Assembly (NCBI GenBank): GCA_013298895.1
Contig: JAAFJM010000020.1
Location: 1 to 60,928, forward strand
DNA from: Bacteroidota bacterium
Lineage (GTDB): Bacteria > Bacteroidota > Bacteroidia > UKL13-3
DNA length: 60,928 nucleotides
Direction: 5' to 3'
The notes under the pieces were generated by a model that saw nothing but the letters and a program-made list of their open reading frames with translations, did not search any database and was not told where the DNA came from. Each line of letters starts with the position of its first letter. Positions within the stretch are counted from its first letter, which is position 1. This document shows positions 39,246 through 49,900 of this stretch, piece after piece. Made by a program: the position numbers and the translations under genes.

Positions 39246-39270
39246 AGTCCGATAGAAATAGGACTTTTTT
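39246..39270 (+). terminator. Weak candidate terminator
   Basis: A 5-bp stem AGTCC/GGACT with a 10-base loop followed by TTTTT on the plus strand. No plus-strand gene is known upstream, so its use is unclear. Confidence 0.3.
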
Positions 39271-39393
39271 CATTTAAAATCAATAGAAGGCTATAGTAAC
39301 TCTAAAGTTATTGGATTAAGTATAAAAATAATAATTTTAAAGAATGGAACACATTGGTAAATATTTCCCTTTTGTCGGACCTAATACTAAAAC

Positions 39394-39423
39394 AAAAAAG
39401 GTTCCGATTGCTCGGAACCCTTT
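39394..39423. terminator. Bidirectional terminator before the right repeat
   Basis: An 8-bp stem GGTTCCGA (39400-39407) and TCGGAACC (39412-39419), with an A run before and CTTT after. It sits beside the right repeat, as the hairpin at 37346 sits beside the left one. Confidence 0.65.
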
Positions 39424-39435
39424 ATTTTATTGGTG

Positions 39436-39489
39436 TAGAGGTCAAAGGAAAAAATTCGAACCTTGAATTGCTTATTGAGGATATGAAAA
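39436..39489. repeat. 54-bp direct repeat, right copy, flanking hipBA
   Basis: 53 of 54 bases match 37390-37443, in the same orientation, start-to-start 2046 bases apart. The two copies enclose only the hipBA pair and its control region. Confidence 0.75.
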
Positions 39490-39536
39490 TGTTTATCGAA
39501 TATAAAAATTAACTAATTGTAAAAAATTAAATAGCC

Positions 39537-39566
39537 TTGTTTATTTATTAAACATTTTTACCTTTC
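39537..39566 (+). promoter_or_regulatory. Promoter of the RHS operon
   Basis: TTG at 39537-39539, 19 bases, then TACCTTTC(G) at 39559-39566: one mismatch to TAnnTTTG, with ideal spacing. The first start codon follows about 45 bases later. No other convincing promoter is seen before the end of the window. Confidence 0.65.
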
Positions 39567-39611
39567 GAACTGAAAAATCAGATACGAAACACTAGGTTAG
39601 AATTGGTAAAT

Positions 39612-40943
39612 ATGAAATTTGTAAAAAAATCAATTATATACTCTATTTGCTTCCAATTAATGTTTTGTTTCAATACAAAAGCATTTAGCAGTTCATTTTC
39701 TCCAATAGACTCTTTAAAACTAAAAAGAGATTCAGGGTCTGTTTTTTCAATATCTAATACACGATTAGCATATAATTTTATCTTGTATCCAACTAATAAT
39801 TACGGACAAGAATCGCCCAAATATGTCCATAGATTTGAATTTACGCCTGCAATATCAATTGCAGGTTTTCAATTCAATAGCACTTTCAATTTGTCGAGTG
39901 AAGATTTTATTCAAGGTAGAAATTTGAATCGAATAAACATAAATTTTGAAAAAAGTAAATTTGAAAAAGCACTAAAAAAATACAATTCATATACACAAAA
40001 AGAAAATTTACTTAAAAAAATAGATTCATTAAATAACAGTATTGAAGACCATAAAAGAAAATTAGATAACTTAAATGAAAAATTAGAAAATAAAGATTAT
40101 TTAGAAAAAATAGAAAATGCAAAAGCAATAAAATCCAGGGCTGAGGTCGATTCCAGTTATTTAAAAAATAATGTTGTAAAAATTAAACAAGCAAATATAT
40201 TATTACAAAATGAAAAATTAGATTTTGATTACAGAGAAAATATAAGTGGGAAATTAGATTCCTTAAAAATACTTTTAAGAAATTACAAATTCATTAGCAC
40301 ATTAAATAGTGAAACTACAGAAGCTTATGTAATTAATAAGTCTGGTAAAATTACACAATTACAAAAGAAAAGGAATTTTTTAAAAGGAATTTCAACCCCA
40401 TCTCGATTTGAAATATTTGATATCAGCCCAAACTGGTCTCCCTTGTTTTTAAATGGAATTACACTTAGAGGAGGAATCATTGAATACAATCAACGTAATG
40501 TTATAGTTGGCTTTACTGGAGGATTTGTAAATAGCGTTAATTGGGACGAAAACGTATTTAATAAAAATAGCTATATTTTCAGTGGTAGGCTAGGGTTTGG
40601 ATCATTTGATAAAAGCAATATCATATTTACCTATTTAAAAGGAAATAATACTAATAAAGATGTTATTAATAAAATAAAAGAAAATGATGTATTGGGTATT
40701 CAATCAAAAATTCAAATTGCGGATAATCACACACTTTTTATAGAAAAGGCATGGTCAAATCAATCTAAAGGTGATTTTAACCAAGGACTTAAAGAAGTTA
40801 TGAATTCAACCCCCAAGGCATTTAACAATTCAGCATTGTTTTTAAAATACAATGGAAATATAATTAAAACGAAAACAAAAATTGAAACAAAGTTGAGACT
40901 AGACGATTTATACTTTTACAGTATAATAGAAAAGATGCATTAA
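39612..40943 (+). CDS. Outer-membrane barrel with coiled-coil insert, N-terminal part (frame-disrupted)
   Basis: 443 residues from ATG at 39612; the TTG at 39603 is less likely. The signal peptide ends FNTKAFS. Barrel-like strands (VHRFEFTPAISIAGFQFNSTFNLSS) are followed by a long coiled coil, about residues 115-210, rich in Lys, Glu, Asn and Leu. More strands follow (LFLNGITLRGGIIEYNQRN, FSGRLGFGSFDKSNIIFTYLKG). It ends abruptly at a stop soon after ETKLRLDDLYFYS, while the next frame continues with strand-like sequence, so this is probably the first two thirds of one gene broken by a frameshift. No known family is recognised. It is the first gene of the RHS operon and may form its outer-membrane component. 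Confidence 0.7.
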   Translation: MKFVKKSIIYSICFQLMFCFNTKAFSSSFSPIDSLKLKRDSGSVFSISNTRLAYNFILYPTNNYGQESPKYVHRFEFTPAISIAGFQFNSTFNLSSEDFIQGRNLNRININFEKSKFEKALKKYNSYTQKENLLKKIDSLNNSIEDHKRKLDNLNEKLENKDYLEKIENAKAIKSRAEVDSSYLKNNVVKIKQANILLQNEKLDFDYRENISGKLDSLKILLRNYKFISTLNSETTEAYVINKSGKITQLQKKRNFLKGISTPSRFEIFDISPNWSPLFLNGITLRGGIIEYNQRNVIVGFTGGFVNSVNWDENVFNKNSYIFSGRLGFGSFDKSNIIFTYLKGNNTNKDVINKIKENDVLGIQSKIQIADNHTLFIEKAWSNQSKGDFNQGLKEVMNSTPKAFNNSALFLKYNGNIIKTKTKIETKLRLDDLYFYSIIEKMH

Positions 40944-40996
40944 GATTTCAATTTTCAATAAAGCAAGCACTTTATAAAAATCTTATTAATATTCAA

Positions 40997-41629
40997 TTGA
41001 TTACAAAATTAGATAAGGATAATTTAAGCGAAACAAAGCTAGGAACGACATCAATTTATACTAATCAAGCAGTTTTAAATTTCAAAATAAACAAAAGCAA
41101 CTTAAAATTGGAAGGTCAAAAAATAGTAAGTACAAACACCATATTTAGTCATAATTTATCGGAAATTACAATTGCGAATATATCTCTTGTCAAACCTTAT
41201 AAATTATTTGATAAACAAGTCATGTCAGTTGCCTTAATTAATTATGTTCATACCAAAACATTATTTAATGATACATCAAATTCCAATTGTCTTTTAAGTT
41301 TAAATAATACCGTTAATATAAATTCAAAAAACAGATTTAATATCAACTATTCAGGTACAATAAAAAGTAGTGCTGAGCAAGGTAAATACAACAATTTAAT
41401 TGATGTAAATTGGTTCTATTCACTTACTAAATATACTTATTCAGTTAAATATGCTTATATGAATATTTCAAATTTAGAAAATAGGAATACTATTGGTGCA
41501 ACTGCTCAAATAAATTACTCCAATCATTTAACTACTTCTTTATTATGCAATTGTGACTACATTAATAATGTCAACTATGATAAAAATTATTTTATTTCAT
41601 TACAAACCAATATATTATATTTATTTTAA
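40997..41629 (+). pseudogene. C-terminal part of the frame-disrupted outer-membrane barrel
   Basis: No ATG opens this frame; the first usable codon is TTG at 40997. The frame is open back to about 40886, overlapping the end of the previous gene. There it reads KDALRFQFSIKQALYKNL, which continues the barrel pattern of the upstream frame. A one-base shift near 40915-40925 (a TTTTA run) would join the two into one protein of roughly 670 residues. This part has repeated strands (LNFKINKSNLKLEGQKI, VMSVALINYVHT, TYSVKYAYMNISN) and ends ISLQTNILYLF with a terminal Phe, as outer-membrane barrels do. It could be a real mutation, a phase-variable switch or a sequencing error. Confidence 0.6.
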
Positions 41630-41693
41630 TGTGATTTCAATTTTAGTAGATAGAAAATTAGTTTAAACAATTAAAATTGTATAAATATAAATT

Positions 41694-42770
41694 ATGACAA
41701 AACTATTACTCTCCATAATTGCGAGTTTGAGTATTTATTCAATTTCCTTAGCACAAGTTATTGTCAATTACAATCAAAAAAATCCATATGAGTTTAAGTT
41801 AAGTACTGTTTCTGAATTCAATTTGATTAATGCTGGTTCAAATATGAAAGTGAATGTAAAAGTTGAACTATTGCAAGGTCAAAAGCAAATTTATTCATGT
41901 AATTATCTAAACCTTACTTGCAATAATGGTAATAATAGTTATCCATCAATTCAACCAAGTAGTGAATCTATTAATAGTTCAGTACCAGGATTAGCAGCAA
42001 ATGGCTTTTTACCATCAGGACAATATGAACTGTGTTTTACAGTAACTGATGAAACTAAACAAGAAGAATTTGCACAGAATTGTTTTGATATTTCTATTAA
42101 ATCTTTGAGCCCACCCTTCCTCATTTATCCTAATGATGTTTCTACCATTAACAACCTAACACCAACTTTAATATGGTCTCCTCCATTAGGATCAAATACC
42201 AATGAAAGATACAAATATGACTTGAAATTAGTTGAAATTCAAAATAACCAACAACCAATTGATGCCATCAATCAAAACTATGCCACACTAAAATTACAAG
42301 ATTTAAATAGTACACAATTACTATATCCGTTCAATGCAGCTAAATTGGTGAATGGTAAAAATTACTCATGGCAAGTGATTGCTAAAAATAACAATGGTTA
42401 CAAGGCAGAAACAGAAGTTTGGACATTTAGTGTAAAGCTTGATAGTTTGTCAGATGCGAAATTAGTGTTTTTCGAAAACTTTGTAATTCCTAAAAACGAA
42501 TTAGATGGTAGTTTTATTAATATAAAAAATGAAATACGTTTAGACCTTAGTTCATTTGATGTTTCAATGATTAATTACCAAGTATTAGATAATAATAAAA
42601 ATATAATCATTGATAATGAAGAAAATATTGTAAAACAAATAGGAAACAATAAATATATACTTGAATTAAATTCCACTGAAAAATTAAAAGATAAAACCTT
42701 ATATGTTTTTAGAATTTCTGGGCGAAAAGGTATTCAAGGTTATATAATGTTCAAATATTATAAAAAATAA
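41694..42770 (+). CDS. Exported FN3-like domain protein of the RHS operon
   Basis: 358 residues, signal peptide ending ISLAQ. Residues ~20-145 form a beta-rich region with a Cys pair pattern (YSCNYLNLTC, ELCFTV, QNCFDI) and Asn/Ser-rich loops. Residues ~150-250 fit a fibronectin type III-like fold: PPFLIYPNDVSTINNLTPTLIWSPP, then YKYDLKLVEI, KNYSWQVIAKN and TEVWTFSV. The last 100 residues are beta-rich and unassigned. Probably periplasmic or at the cell surface. It follows the barrel gene by 64 bases and precedes the Skp-like gene by 3. I do not recognise the full-length family. Confidence 0.75.
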   Translation: MTKLLLSIIASLSIYSISLAQVIVNYNQKNPYEFKLSTVSEFNLINAGSNMKVNVKVELLQGQKQIYSCNYLNLTCNNGNNSYPSIQPSSESINSSVPGLAANGFLPSGQYELCFTVTDETKQEEFAQNCFDISIKSLSPPFLIYPNDVSTINNLTPTLIWSPPLGSNTNERYKYDLKLVEIQNNQQPIDAINQNYATLKLQDLNSTQLLYPFNAAKLVNGKNYSWQVIAKNNNGYKAETEVWTFSVKLDSLSDAKLVFFENFVIPKNELDGSFINIKNEIRLDLSSFDVSMINYQVLDNNKNIIIDNEENIVKQIGNNKYILELNSTEKLKDKTLYVFRISGRKGIQGYIMFKYYKK

Positions 42771-42773
42771 AAT

Positions 42774-43310
42774 ATGCGTTTAAAAAAAGAAATATTTTGG
42801 ATTACTGTTTCCATAACAGTTTTAATTTTACTGTATACTTTCTATCGTTTTGATACAAGAAGAAACCATAAAAAATATGCCTATGTTCAATTGGAAACAT
42901 TGAGAAAAGATTTTGTATTAAGTAAACAATTAGATGCTGAACTCAAAAACATTGTAAATAAGAGAAAAGAAATTTTGGATTCTATGAAACTAGATTTTCA
43001 AATGTTAGAAAAAAGAGTTCAGCTAAAAGGAATAGCAAACCAAGAAGATGTGCAAGAATACAGATTAAAACGTGCATTTTTTGATGAAAAAGAAAATGAA
43101 TTTGTTGAAGCTAACAATGAATTAGAATCCAAATATCAAGAAGATATTTGGGCTAAAATAAACAGCTATATCAAAGACTATGGACAAGAAAATAAATATG
43201 AGTATATATTTGGTTTAAATGGTACTGGTTCTGTAATGTATGCAGAAGAAGAAAATGATATCACATCTCAGCTGTTAATTTATATAAATAACAAATATGG
43301 GGGTAAATAA
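42774..43310 (+). CDS. Membrane-anchored Skp/OmpH-like protein
   Basis: 178 residues. One hydrophobic segment (about residues 8-24) with no clear cleavage site, followed by positive charges, suggests an inner-membrane anchor with the body in the periplasm. The body has the OmpH/Skp outline: a first strand YAYVQLETLRKDFVLSKQL, a long charged helical pair (about 45-145, with KRKEILDSMKLDFQMLEKRV), and a closing strand YEYIFGLNGTGSVMYAEEENDI. Skp guides unfolded outer-membrane proteins across the periplasm; a dedicated copy inside this operon may serve the barrel or the giant exported proteins. Its end overlaps the next gene by 14 bases. Confidence 0.7.
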   Translation: MRLKKEIFWITVSITVLILLYTFYRFDTRRNHKKYAYVQLETLRKDFVLSKQLDAELKNIVNKRKEILDSMKLDFQMLEKRVQLKGIANQEDVQEYRLKRAFFDEKENEFVEANNELESKYQEDIWAKINSYIKDYGQENKYEYIFGLNGTGSVMYAEEENDITSQLLIYINNKYGGK

Positions 43311-43929
43311 GCTTTTTCATTCAATATTATTGTTTGGAATATTTTGTGCAATTGGTGCTTGTAAATTATCCGAAAAAAGCGTGTCACCTGATGAATACAT
43401 CAAATATATTTCTAACCCCCAAAATGGGTTAATAAAAGAAAGTAAAATAGGCGAAATTATCTTTATTGTTGAATATAAACCCGATTTGTATATGGCATTA
43501 CTAGAAGCAGAAAAATTTGGTATAAATCAGGATAAAAAAACAATTGATTCTTTGAAAAACAACTATCAAAATCAGCACTTTTTTGTTCTAAAAATAGCAG
43601 TTAAGGGGAATAATGATTTCTTGCAAACTGGGCTATCCAATCAGGATGAATATTTTAAAAGAGTAGAATATTATAATACTCAATTCTTAAATGATGTATG
43701 GTTAATTACAGAAAATGATACGATTGCATGCCTATCTGCAAATATTGAAAGAAATTTTGGAATATCACCGCAAACGAACATCGGGCTTTTATTTGAAAAT
43801 AATATAAATAAAGCCACAAGTAATAATCTATGTATTTTGATAGATGATAAAATTTTAGGTACTTCAAAAAACAACTTTTGTTTCGACAGAATTTCAATCA
43901 ATAATATTCCTCAATTAAATATTCAATAG
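43297..43929 (+). CDS. Lipoprotein of the RHS operon, unknown function
   Basis: 210 residues. The hydrophobic start ends in a lipobox (AIGAC, Cys near residue 22), so it should be lipid-anchored. The mature part is mixed alpha/beta, with YMALLEAEKFGINQDKKTIDSLKN, FVLKIAVKGNNDFL and a Cys pair near the end (LCILID, FCFDRIS). No known family is recognised. The ATG at 43297 lies inside the preceding gene (14-base overlap) and the next gene starts one base after its stop, so it is tightly coupled to both. Confidence 0.7.
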   Translation: MGVNKLFHSILLFGIFCAIGACKLSEKSVSPDEYIKYISNPQNGLIKESKIGEIIFIVEYKPDLYMALLEAEKFGINQDKKTIDSLKNNYQNQHFFVLKIAVKGNNDFLQTGLSNQDEYFKRVEYYNTQFLNDVWLITENDTIACLSANIERNFGISPQTNIGLLFENNINKATSNNLCILIDDKILGTSKNNFCFDRISINNIPQLNIQ

Positions 43930-43930
43930 G

Positions 43931-46900
43931 ATGAGAAAATATAAAAAACACATCAGTATTTTTCTTTTGATAGTATTTCTAAATGAAATCGTATTTACCA
44001 ATGTTGCTTATGCGTTAGGAGGCGGACCAAGTCAACCTGAGGTTCAAAGTTTTGAACCAGTTGGAACAACTCAAATGGTTGACCTTTTTTCAGGAGATTT
44101 TAATTACAATATTCCATTAATGGATATAGATGGATACCCCATAAATATTGCTTATCACTCTGGAATAACAATGGATCAAGAAGCTAGTTGGGTTGGTTTA
44201 GGCTGGAATTTAAACCCTGGTGTAATTAACAGAAATATGCGTGGAATACCAGATGATTTTGATGGGGATGAAATAAAAAGAACTACTTACATGAAACCAG
44301 ATGAAACTTATGGTGGTCAAATTGGAGCTTCTGGGGAGTTATTTGGAATGATTAAGGGAAATAAAATTGACAAATTGAATAAAAACAGTAAGAGTTTCAA
44401 AAGTGACAAAGATAGTATTTCAAAAAAATTCAAGAATCTTGCACTTAATCTATCAGCTAATTTTGGTGTCAATTATAATAATTATAAAGGAATCGGGTCT
44501 GAATTTTCAATTGGTGCTCAATTCTCAGCAGGAGCAAAATTACTACCGAAAGAGATAAAGAAATTGGGTTTAGGGGTTTCTGGATCTCTTGGTTTAATGT
44601 TGTCGAATAGTTCACAAGGAGGGGCAACTGTAACACCATCATATGGTGTTGATGTTTGCTTGTTAAGACAAAATAAATTTGGTCAGAATTGTGACCTTGG
44701 TGGAATTGGTTTAAATTCATCTACAAGTTTTAATTCAATTTCAGCAACCAAACAATTCAGTAAAATTAATGCAAATTTTAGCATAGAAAAATTAAAAAAA
44801 ACTATAATAGGGTCAATTGTAAATAATTCACTAAAAGGAAATATTTCATTCAATTCATTTGCAAACCATTCCTACACTCCACAAATTCAACATAGTATGT
44901 CAAACTATAATTTAACCATGAGTTTTAAAGCAGGGCTAGAAGTTAAAGGAATGGCATTTGACGCTCAATTAAAAGGATATTATGCGGGTCAATCAATGGA
45001 ATCAAGGGGTCAAGAAATCAAATCAAAAAGTTATGGCTATCATTATGCAGAAGATGGGGTTGGGAAAGATGATGTATTGCTTGATTTTAATAGAGAAAAA
45101 GATGGAGCATTCAGTGTTCATAATCCTACTTTACCTATTCCACAAACAACACAAGATTTATATGCTTTTTCAGGACAGGGAGTAGGAGGAATGTTTAAAT
45201 CATATAGAAGTGATTTAGGTTCTGTTTATGATCATAGTCAAACAAGTTCAGGAACAAGTCAAAGTTATGGATTGGGCATAGATTTTGGAGATTTAGTAAA
45301 AGTAGCAGGTGATGTTTATCTGAACTCAACAGAAAGTAAATCAAATAGGTGGAACAATAGCTTAAGTAACACATTTAATTATACAAAACAATCAGATGTT
45401 CCCAACAATCCACTTTATGAGGCTTCTTATTTAAAAGTAATTGGAGAAAAAACAGCTATTGACAATGACTATTTACCTTATACGGATGTTAATAATCCTT
45501 CAGCGTTTCAATTAGAAAAAAATGGAGATAATGTTGATTTAAGAAAATTTGTAATCCCTACAAAATTTGCTTTAGGTAAAACATTTGAATTACCGATTAA
45601 AAATGTTGTTAGAAGCAAAAGAGACAAAAGAAATGTATTTGTAAAACAAATCAAGGCCTCTGATGCAGAATTTTGTTTAGAAAGTAGTATTAAAGATGCA
45701 GGTAACCCAAGTATTGCAAGAACTGAATTAGGTTCATATCGTAAACCGCATCATTTTAGTGAAGTTTCAGTACAAAATCCTGATGGAAATAGGTACGTTT
45801 ATGGTATTCCTGCTTATGCCACAAATCAACAAGATTTTTCATTTACCAACGCACCAAATCCAGGTGGAGGAGTACCTCCAAATGTTTATTGTGCAAAAGG
45901 TTTAGTTGATTATGATGTTAATAAATTTGGTTCACCAGGACGTATGTATGGTGGTATAGATAAATTTTTTGATAAAACGGAAATTCCAGCCTATGCACAT
46001 TCCTATTTACTAACAGCGGTATTATCTCCAGATTATGTAGATAATAGAATGGATGGACCTAGTGATGATGATTTGGGCAATTATACAAGGATTGATTACA
46101 CAAGATATCATAATTCATACAAATGGAGGGTTCCATTTGAAAAAGATAAAGCCAATTATAACAGAGGATTATACAATGATAATTATGATGACAATGCATC
46201 AATTATATATGGAGAAAAAGAAATTTGGCATGTTAGTTCAATAGAGGGTAGAAATCATGTGGCCAAATTCTATGTTAGTGCAAGAAAAGATGGCTTTGGC
46301 ACATTAGGTATTCATGGTGGGTTAAATAATGAATTGGTGTCATATAAATTGGATAGTATTAAACTCTTTTCAAAATCAAACCTAAGTGGTCCGCCAATTA
46401 AGAGTGTTTACTTTGAATATAATTATAAACTATGCCCTGGAATTGATAATAATATTGATAAAAATATTACTAATGCACAAAAAGGAAAACTGACACTAGA
46501 AAAAATCTATTTCACATATGGAAATTCATTAAAAGGCAAATACAATGTATATAATTTTGGATACGATTATTCTGCAACTAATTACTCTTATAATTTAAAA
46601 GGATATGATCGTTGGGGCAATTTTAAACATAACGAAAATGCGAACTGTAATGATTTTAATAAGCCATTAACCTCAGAGTTTCCTTACGTTGAGCAAAGCA
46701 AAGATTCTGCAGATAAGTATACACAAGCTTGGAATTTGACAGAAATTGAACTCCCAACAGGAGGAAAAATAACTGTCTCTTACGAATCAGATGATTATGC
46801 TTATGTTCAGGATAAAAAAGCAATGCAAATGTATCAAGTGGTAGGTCTTGGTTCCAATATAAATGATAATCCTTCTAATAAACTTTATTCACAAAATAGT

Positions 46901-49900
46901 TATTTTCAAAATACTTACACAACAAATGACTTAATTTTTGTTAAGCTTCAAGACCAAACCTTAACTGATGAGTATTTTAAAAAAATGGCTTTAGCTAACC
47001 AAAATGACTTATACTACAATGCTATGGTTAACCTAAGCAATAAAAAACTAGATTATGATAATTATAGAAATATTTTGAATAAAAATGATTCTTACGAACC
47101 AATTAAAGGTTATGCAAAACCTATTGATGCGGGTATTGTAACAAAAAATGGAAGCAAGGTGGGTTGGATTAAAATAGAAAAAGTTAATGTTTCTGATGAA
47201 GTTGGTGATTTAACAAATCCTGTCGCAAAATCATCTTGGCAGTTCACAAAGTTAAATATGCCTTATTTAATAAATCCAGGTGCTAATTTAATGAAAAATG
47301 GAAATGGGATTGCGGCTAGTACATTAAGTGTGATTAAAACCATTGTTGGATTTATACCAGATGTGTTAAATAGTTTTCAAGATGCAAACAAAAAACTAAG
47401 AAATGCAGAATATGCTTCCGAAATAAATGTAAATAAAACATGGGTACGCTTAAATAATTTGAATGGTTTTAAATATGGCGGAGGATGTAGGGTAAAAAAA
47501 CTGGAACTTTCTGATGAGTGGAATACTATGGAACCCACAGGAACTGCAAATTCAAAAAAATATGGTCAATTGTTTGAATATACTAAAGTGGAGCAAGAAA
47601 ATGGTGTTGATAGAATAATATCAAGTGGAGTTGCAAGTTATGAGCCTTTAATTGGAAATGACGAAAATCCATTTAAAAAACCCGTTTATTATAGTGAAGA
47701 ACAAAAAGGAATTCCAGATGAAGAATATTTTTCAGAAGAACCTTTTGGAGAAAGTTATTTTCCGTCTGCGATGGTTGGATATAGTAGGGTTTCAGTAAAA
47801 AGCATTTTACCTGATGTAGGAAATAATGTGGCTGCCAATAAAACAGGAAAAGTAGTACATGAATTTTATACCGCTCAAGATTTTCCAACAAAAACAAGCA
47901 GAACAGATATTCAAGTGGAACAAATTCGACCAGAATGGATTTGGGATATTTTCATGTCAAAAGTTGATGAGAAGCTAACTGCTTCACAAGGTTACATGGT
48001 GGAGTTGAATGACATGCATGGTAAGCCAAAAGCTGTATGGAATTATTCATCAGATAAAATAGATGAATATAAATCATCAGAGGCATTTTCAGGAATAAGT
48101 TATGAATATTTTGCAGATCCTGTAAGTAAAACTTTGAACAATCGAGTTCAAGTTATTTATCCTAATAATACGACATCAGAAGCATTGGTTGGTGTAGATG
48201 CTGAATTGTTTTCTGATACTCGTCAATCAACATTTGAAAGTAAAAGTGGAGGAGTTCAATTAAACCTCGATTTGATATCGGTTGGAATTTTTCCAATTCC
48301 AATCCCGACAGGACTTCCTGATTTAAGCAATGAAAATGTTGAGTTTAGATCTGCTGTTTTAATGAAAGTAATCAATAAGTATGGAATACTTAAATCAACA
48401 ACTGCTTTTGAAAACGGAGCACAATTGCACACAGAAAATGTATTATTTGATTCGGAAACAGGTGAAGTTTTATTAACTAAAACACAAAACGAATTCAACG
48501 ATTATACATATAATAGTACTTATCCTGCACATTGGGCTTATGAAAATATGGGACCTGCTTATAAAAACACGGGTGCTACCTTTACAATTTATGCTGAAAA
48601 TACTACCTATGATAATTTTAAGTTGAAAGTAGATGGTTCAATACAGGACCCTTCCGACTATTTAGTTTCAGGAGACGAAGTGTTTGTTGATAATTTAACG
48701 AGTCTTTCACATTATTGGGTTTACAAAACGCCTAATAATAAATATGTGTTACTAGATAGAAATGGAAACCTTTTTGATTTTACTAATACAAATAATATAA
48801 CTATACGTATCATAACATCAGGTCGAAGAAACATGCAAACTATGCCAATTGCGCAAGTTGTTTCAATTGAAAATCCTGTAATAAATGGACACTTATTACA
48901 TAATGCAAACACTAAAATATTGCAAACAAGTGTAAATGAATACAAAGATATTTGGCCGAAATTAGCTTGCTATACAGATTATTATGTAAGTATACCTGCA
49001 TATGATGAGTCTATAGAAACAATGAAGCATTTATTATTGACACAACAAATAAAAATGAGTGATTATGCAAGTGATACAAATCTTTTCGCATATAGTGATG
49101 CTTTCAATAACCCTGGTTCTTCCTTTTTGAATTCAATTTATCGTAAATACCAAGATAGTAGTGAAATTGGACAACAGTATTTTAAATATGGAGTTAATGC
49201 AATAAGCTCAGAAATGGAAGCTAAAAAAAGTCTGGCAATTGCTTTTACTTTAACTAAAAATGGTAATTATTATAATAAATTAATAGCTTTCAATCATTTG
49301 TCATTAAGTTATGATTGCTCTTTATTATATATTGGTGATTCAAATGATGTAAATACAATACTCACCAAATCAATTGCATATTTGTCTTTTTCTGGTTCTT
49401 ACAATCCATCTATTGTAAATTCTGGAGTACTTAAATTTACAGATTCAACCTACATTGATGTAAATATAAGTACATCATCTAAAGTTTATTTATCTGACTA
49501 CAAATTATACAATTCTGAAACACTCAATCCATATAGAAGTAATTTAATTAACAACTGGAAGCCATTTAGAAATCAAGTATATTTAGAAAATAGGTTAACA
49601 GAAAACAATAGTATAAAAACCAATATTCGCAAAGATGGTTCGTATAAAAATTACAATCACTTTTGGAATTATAGTGGCAATAAATGGCAAGCAAATCCAA
49701 CTTCAAATTGGCAATACACCAAAGAAATAACTAAGTACCATGTTACAGGAATGGAAGCCGAAAGTAAGAATCCATTGGAACAATATAGCAGTGTATTGTA
49801 TTCTGGGCAAACTCATTTGCCAATAGCTGTTGGACAAAATATTAGACAAAGGAATATTATAGCTGAAAATTTTGAAGAAGGATTATACCAAGATTATTTT

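Larger units (their letters stand above)
39121..39611. other. Gap between hipBA and the RHS operon
   Basis: No gene is visible. It holds a weak terminator, a strong bidirectional terminator, the right 54-bp repeat and the promoter of the RHS operon, listed separately. Confidence 0.6.

Noticed and set aside
37390-39489. The two 54-bp repeats as a CRISPR array
   Set aside because: Only two copies about 2 kb apart, with genes between them.
39603-39611. TTG at 39603 as the start of the first RHS-operon gene
   Set aside because: ATG at 39612 directly begins a normal signal peptide and fits the promoter distance; the same reasoning was used for the TTG candidates at 29415, 30463, 33391 and 39079.
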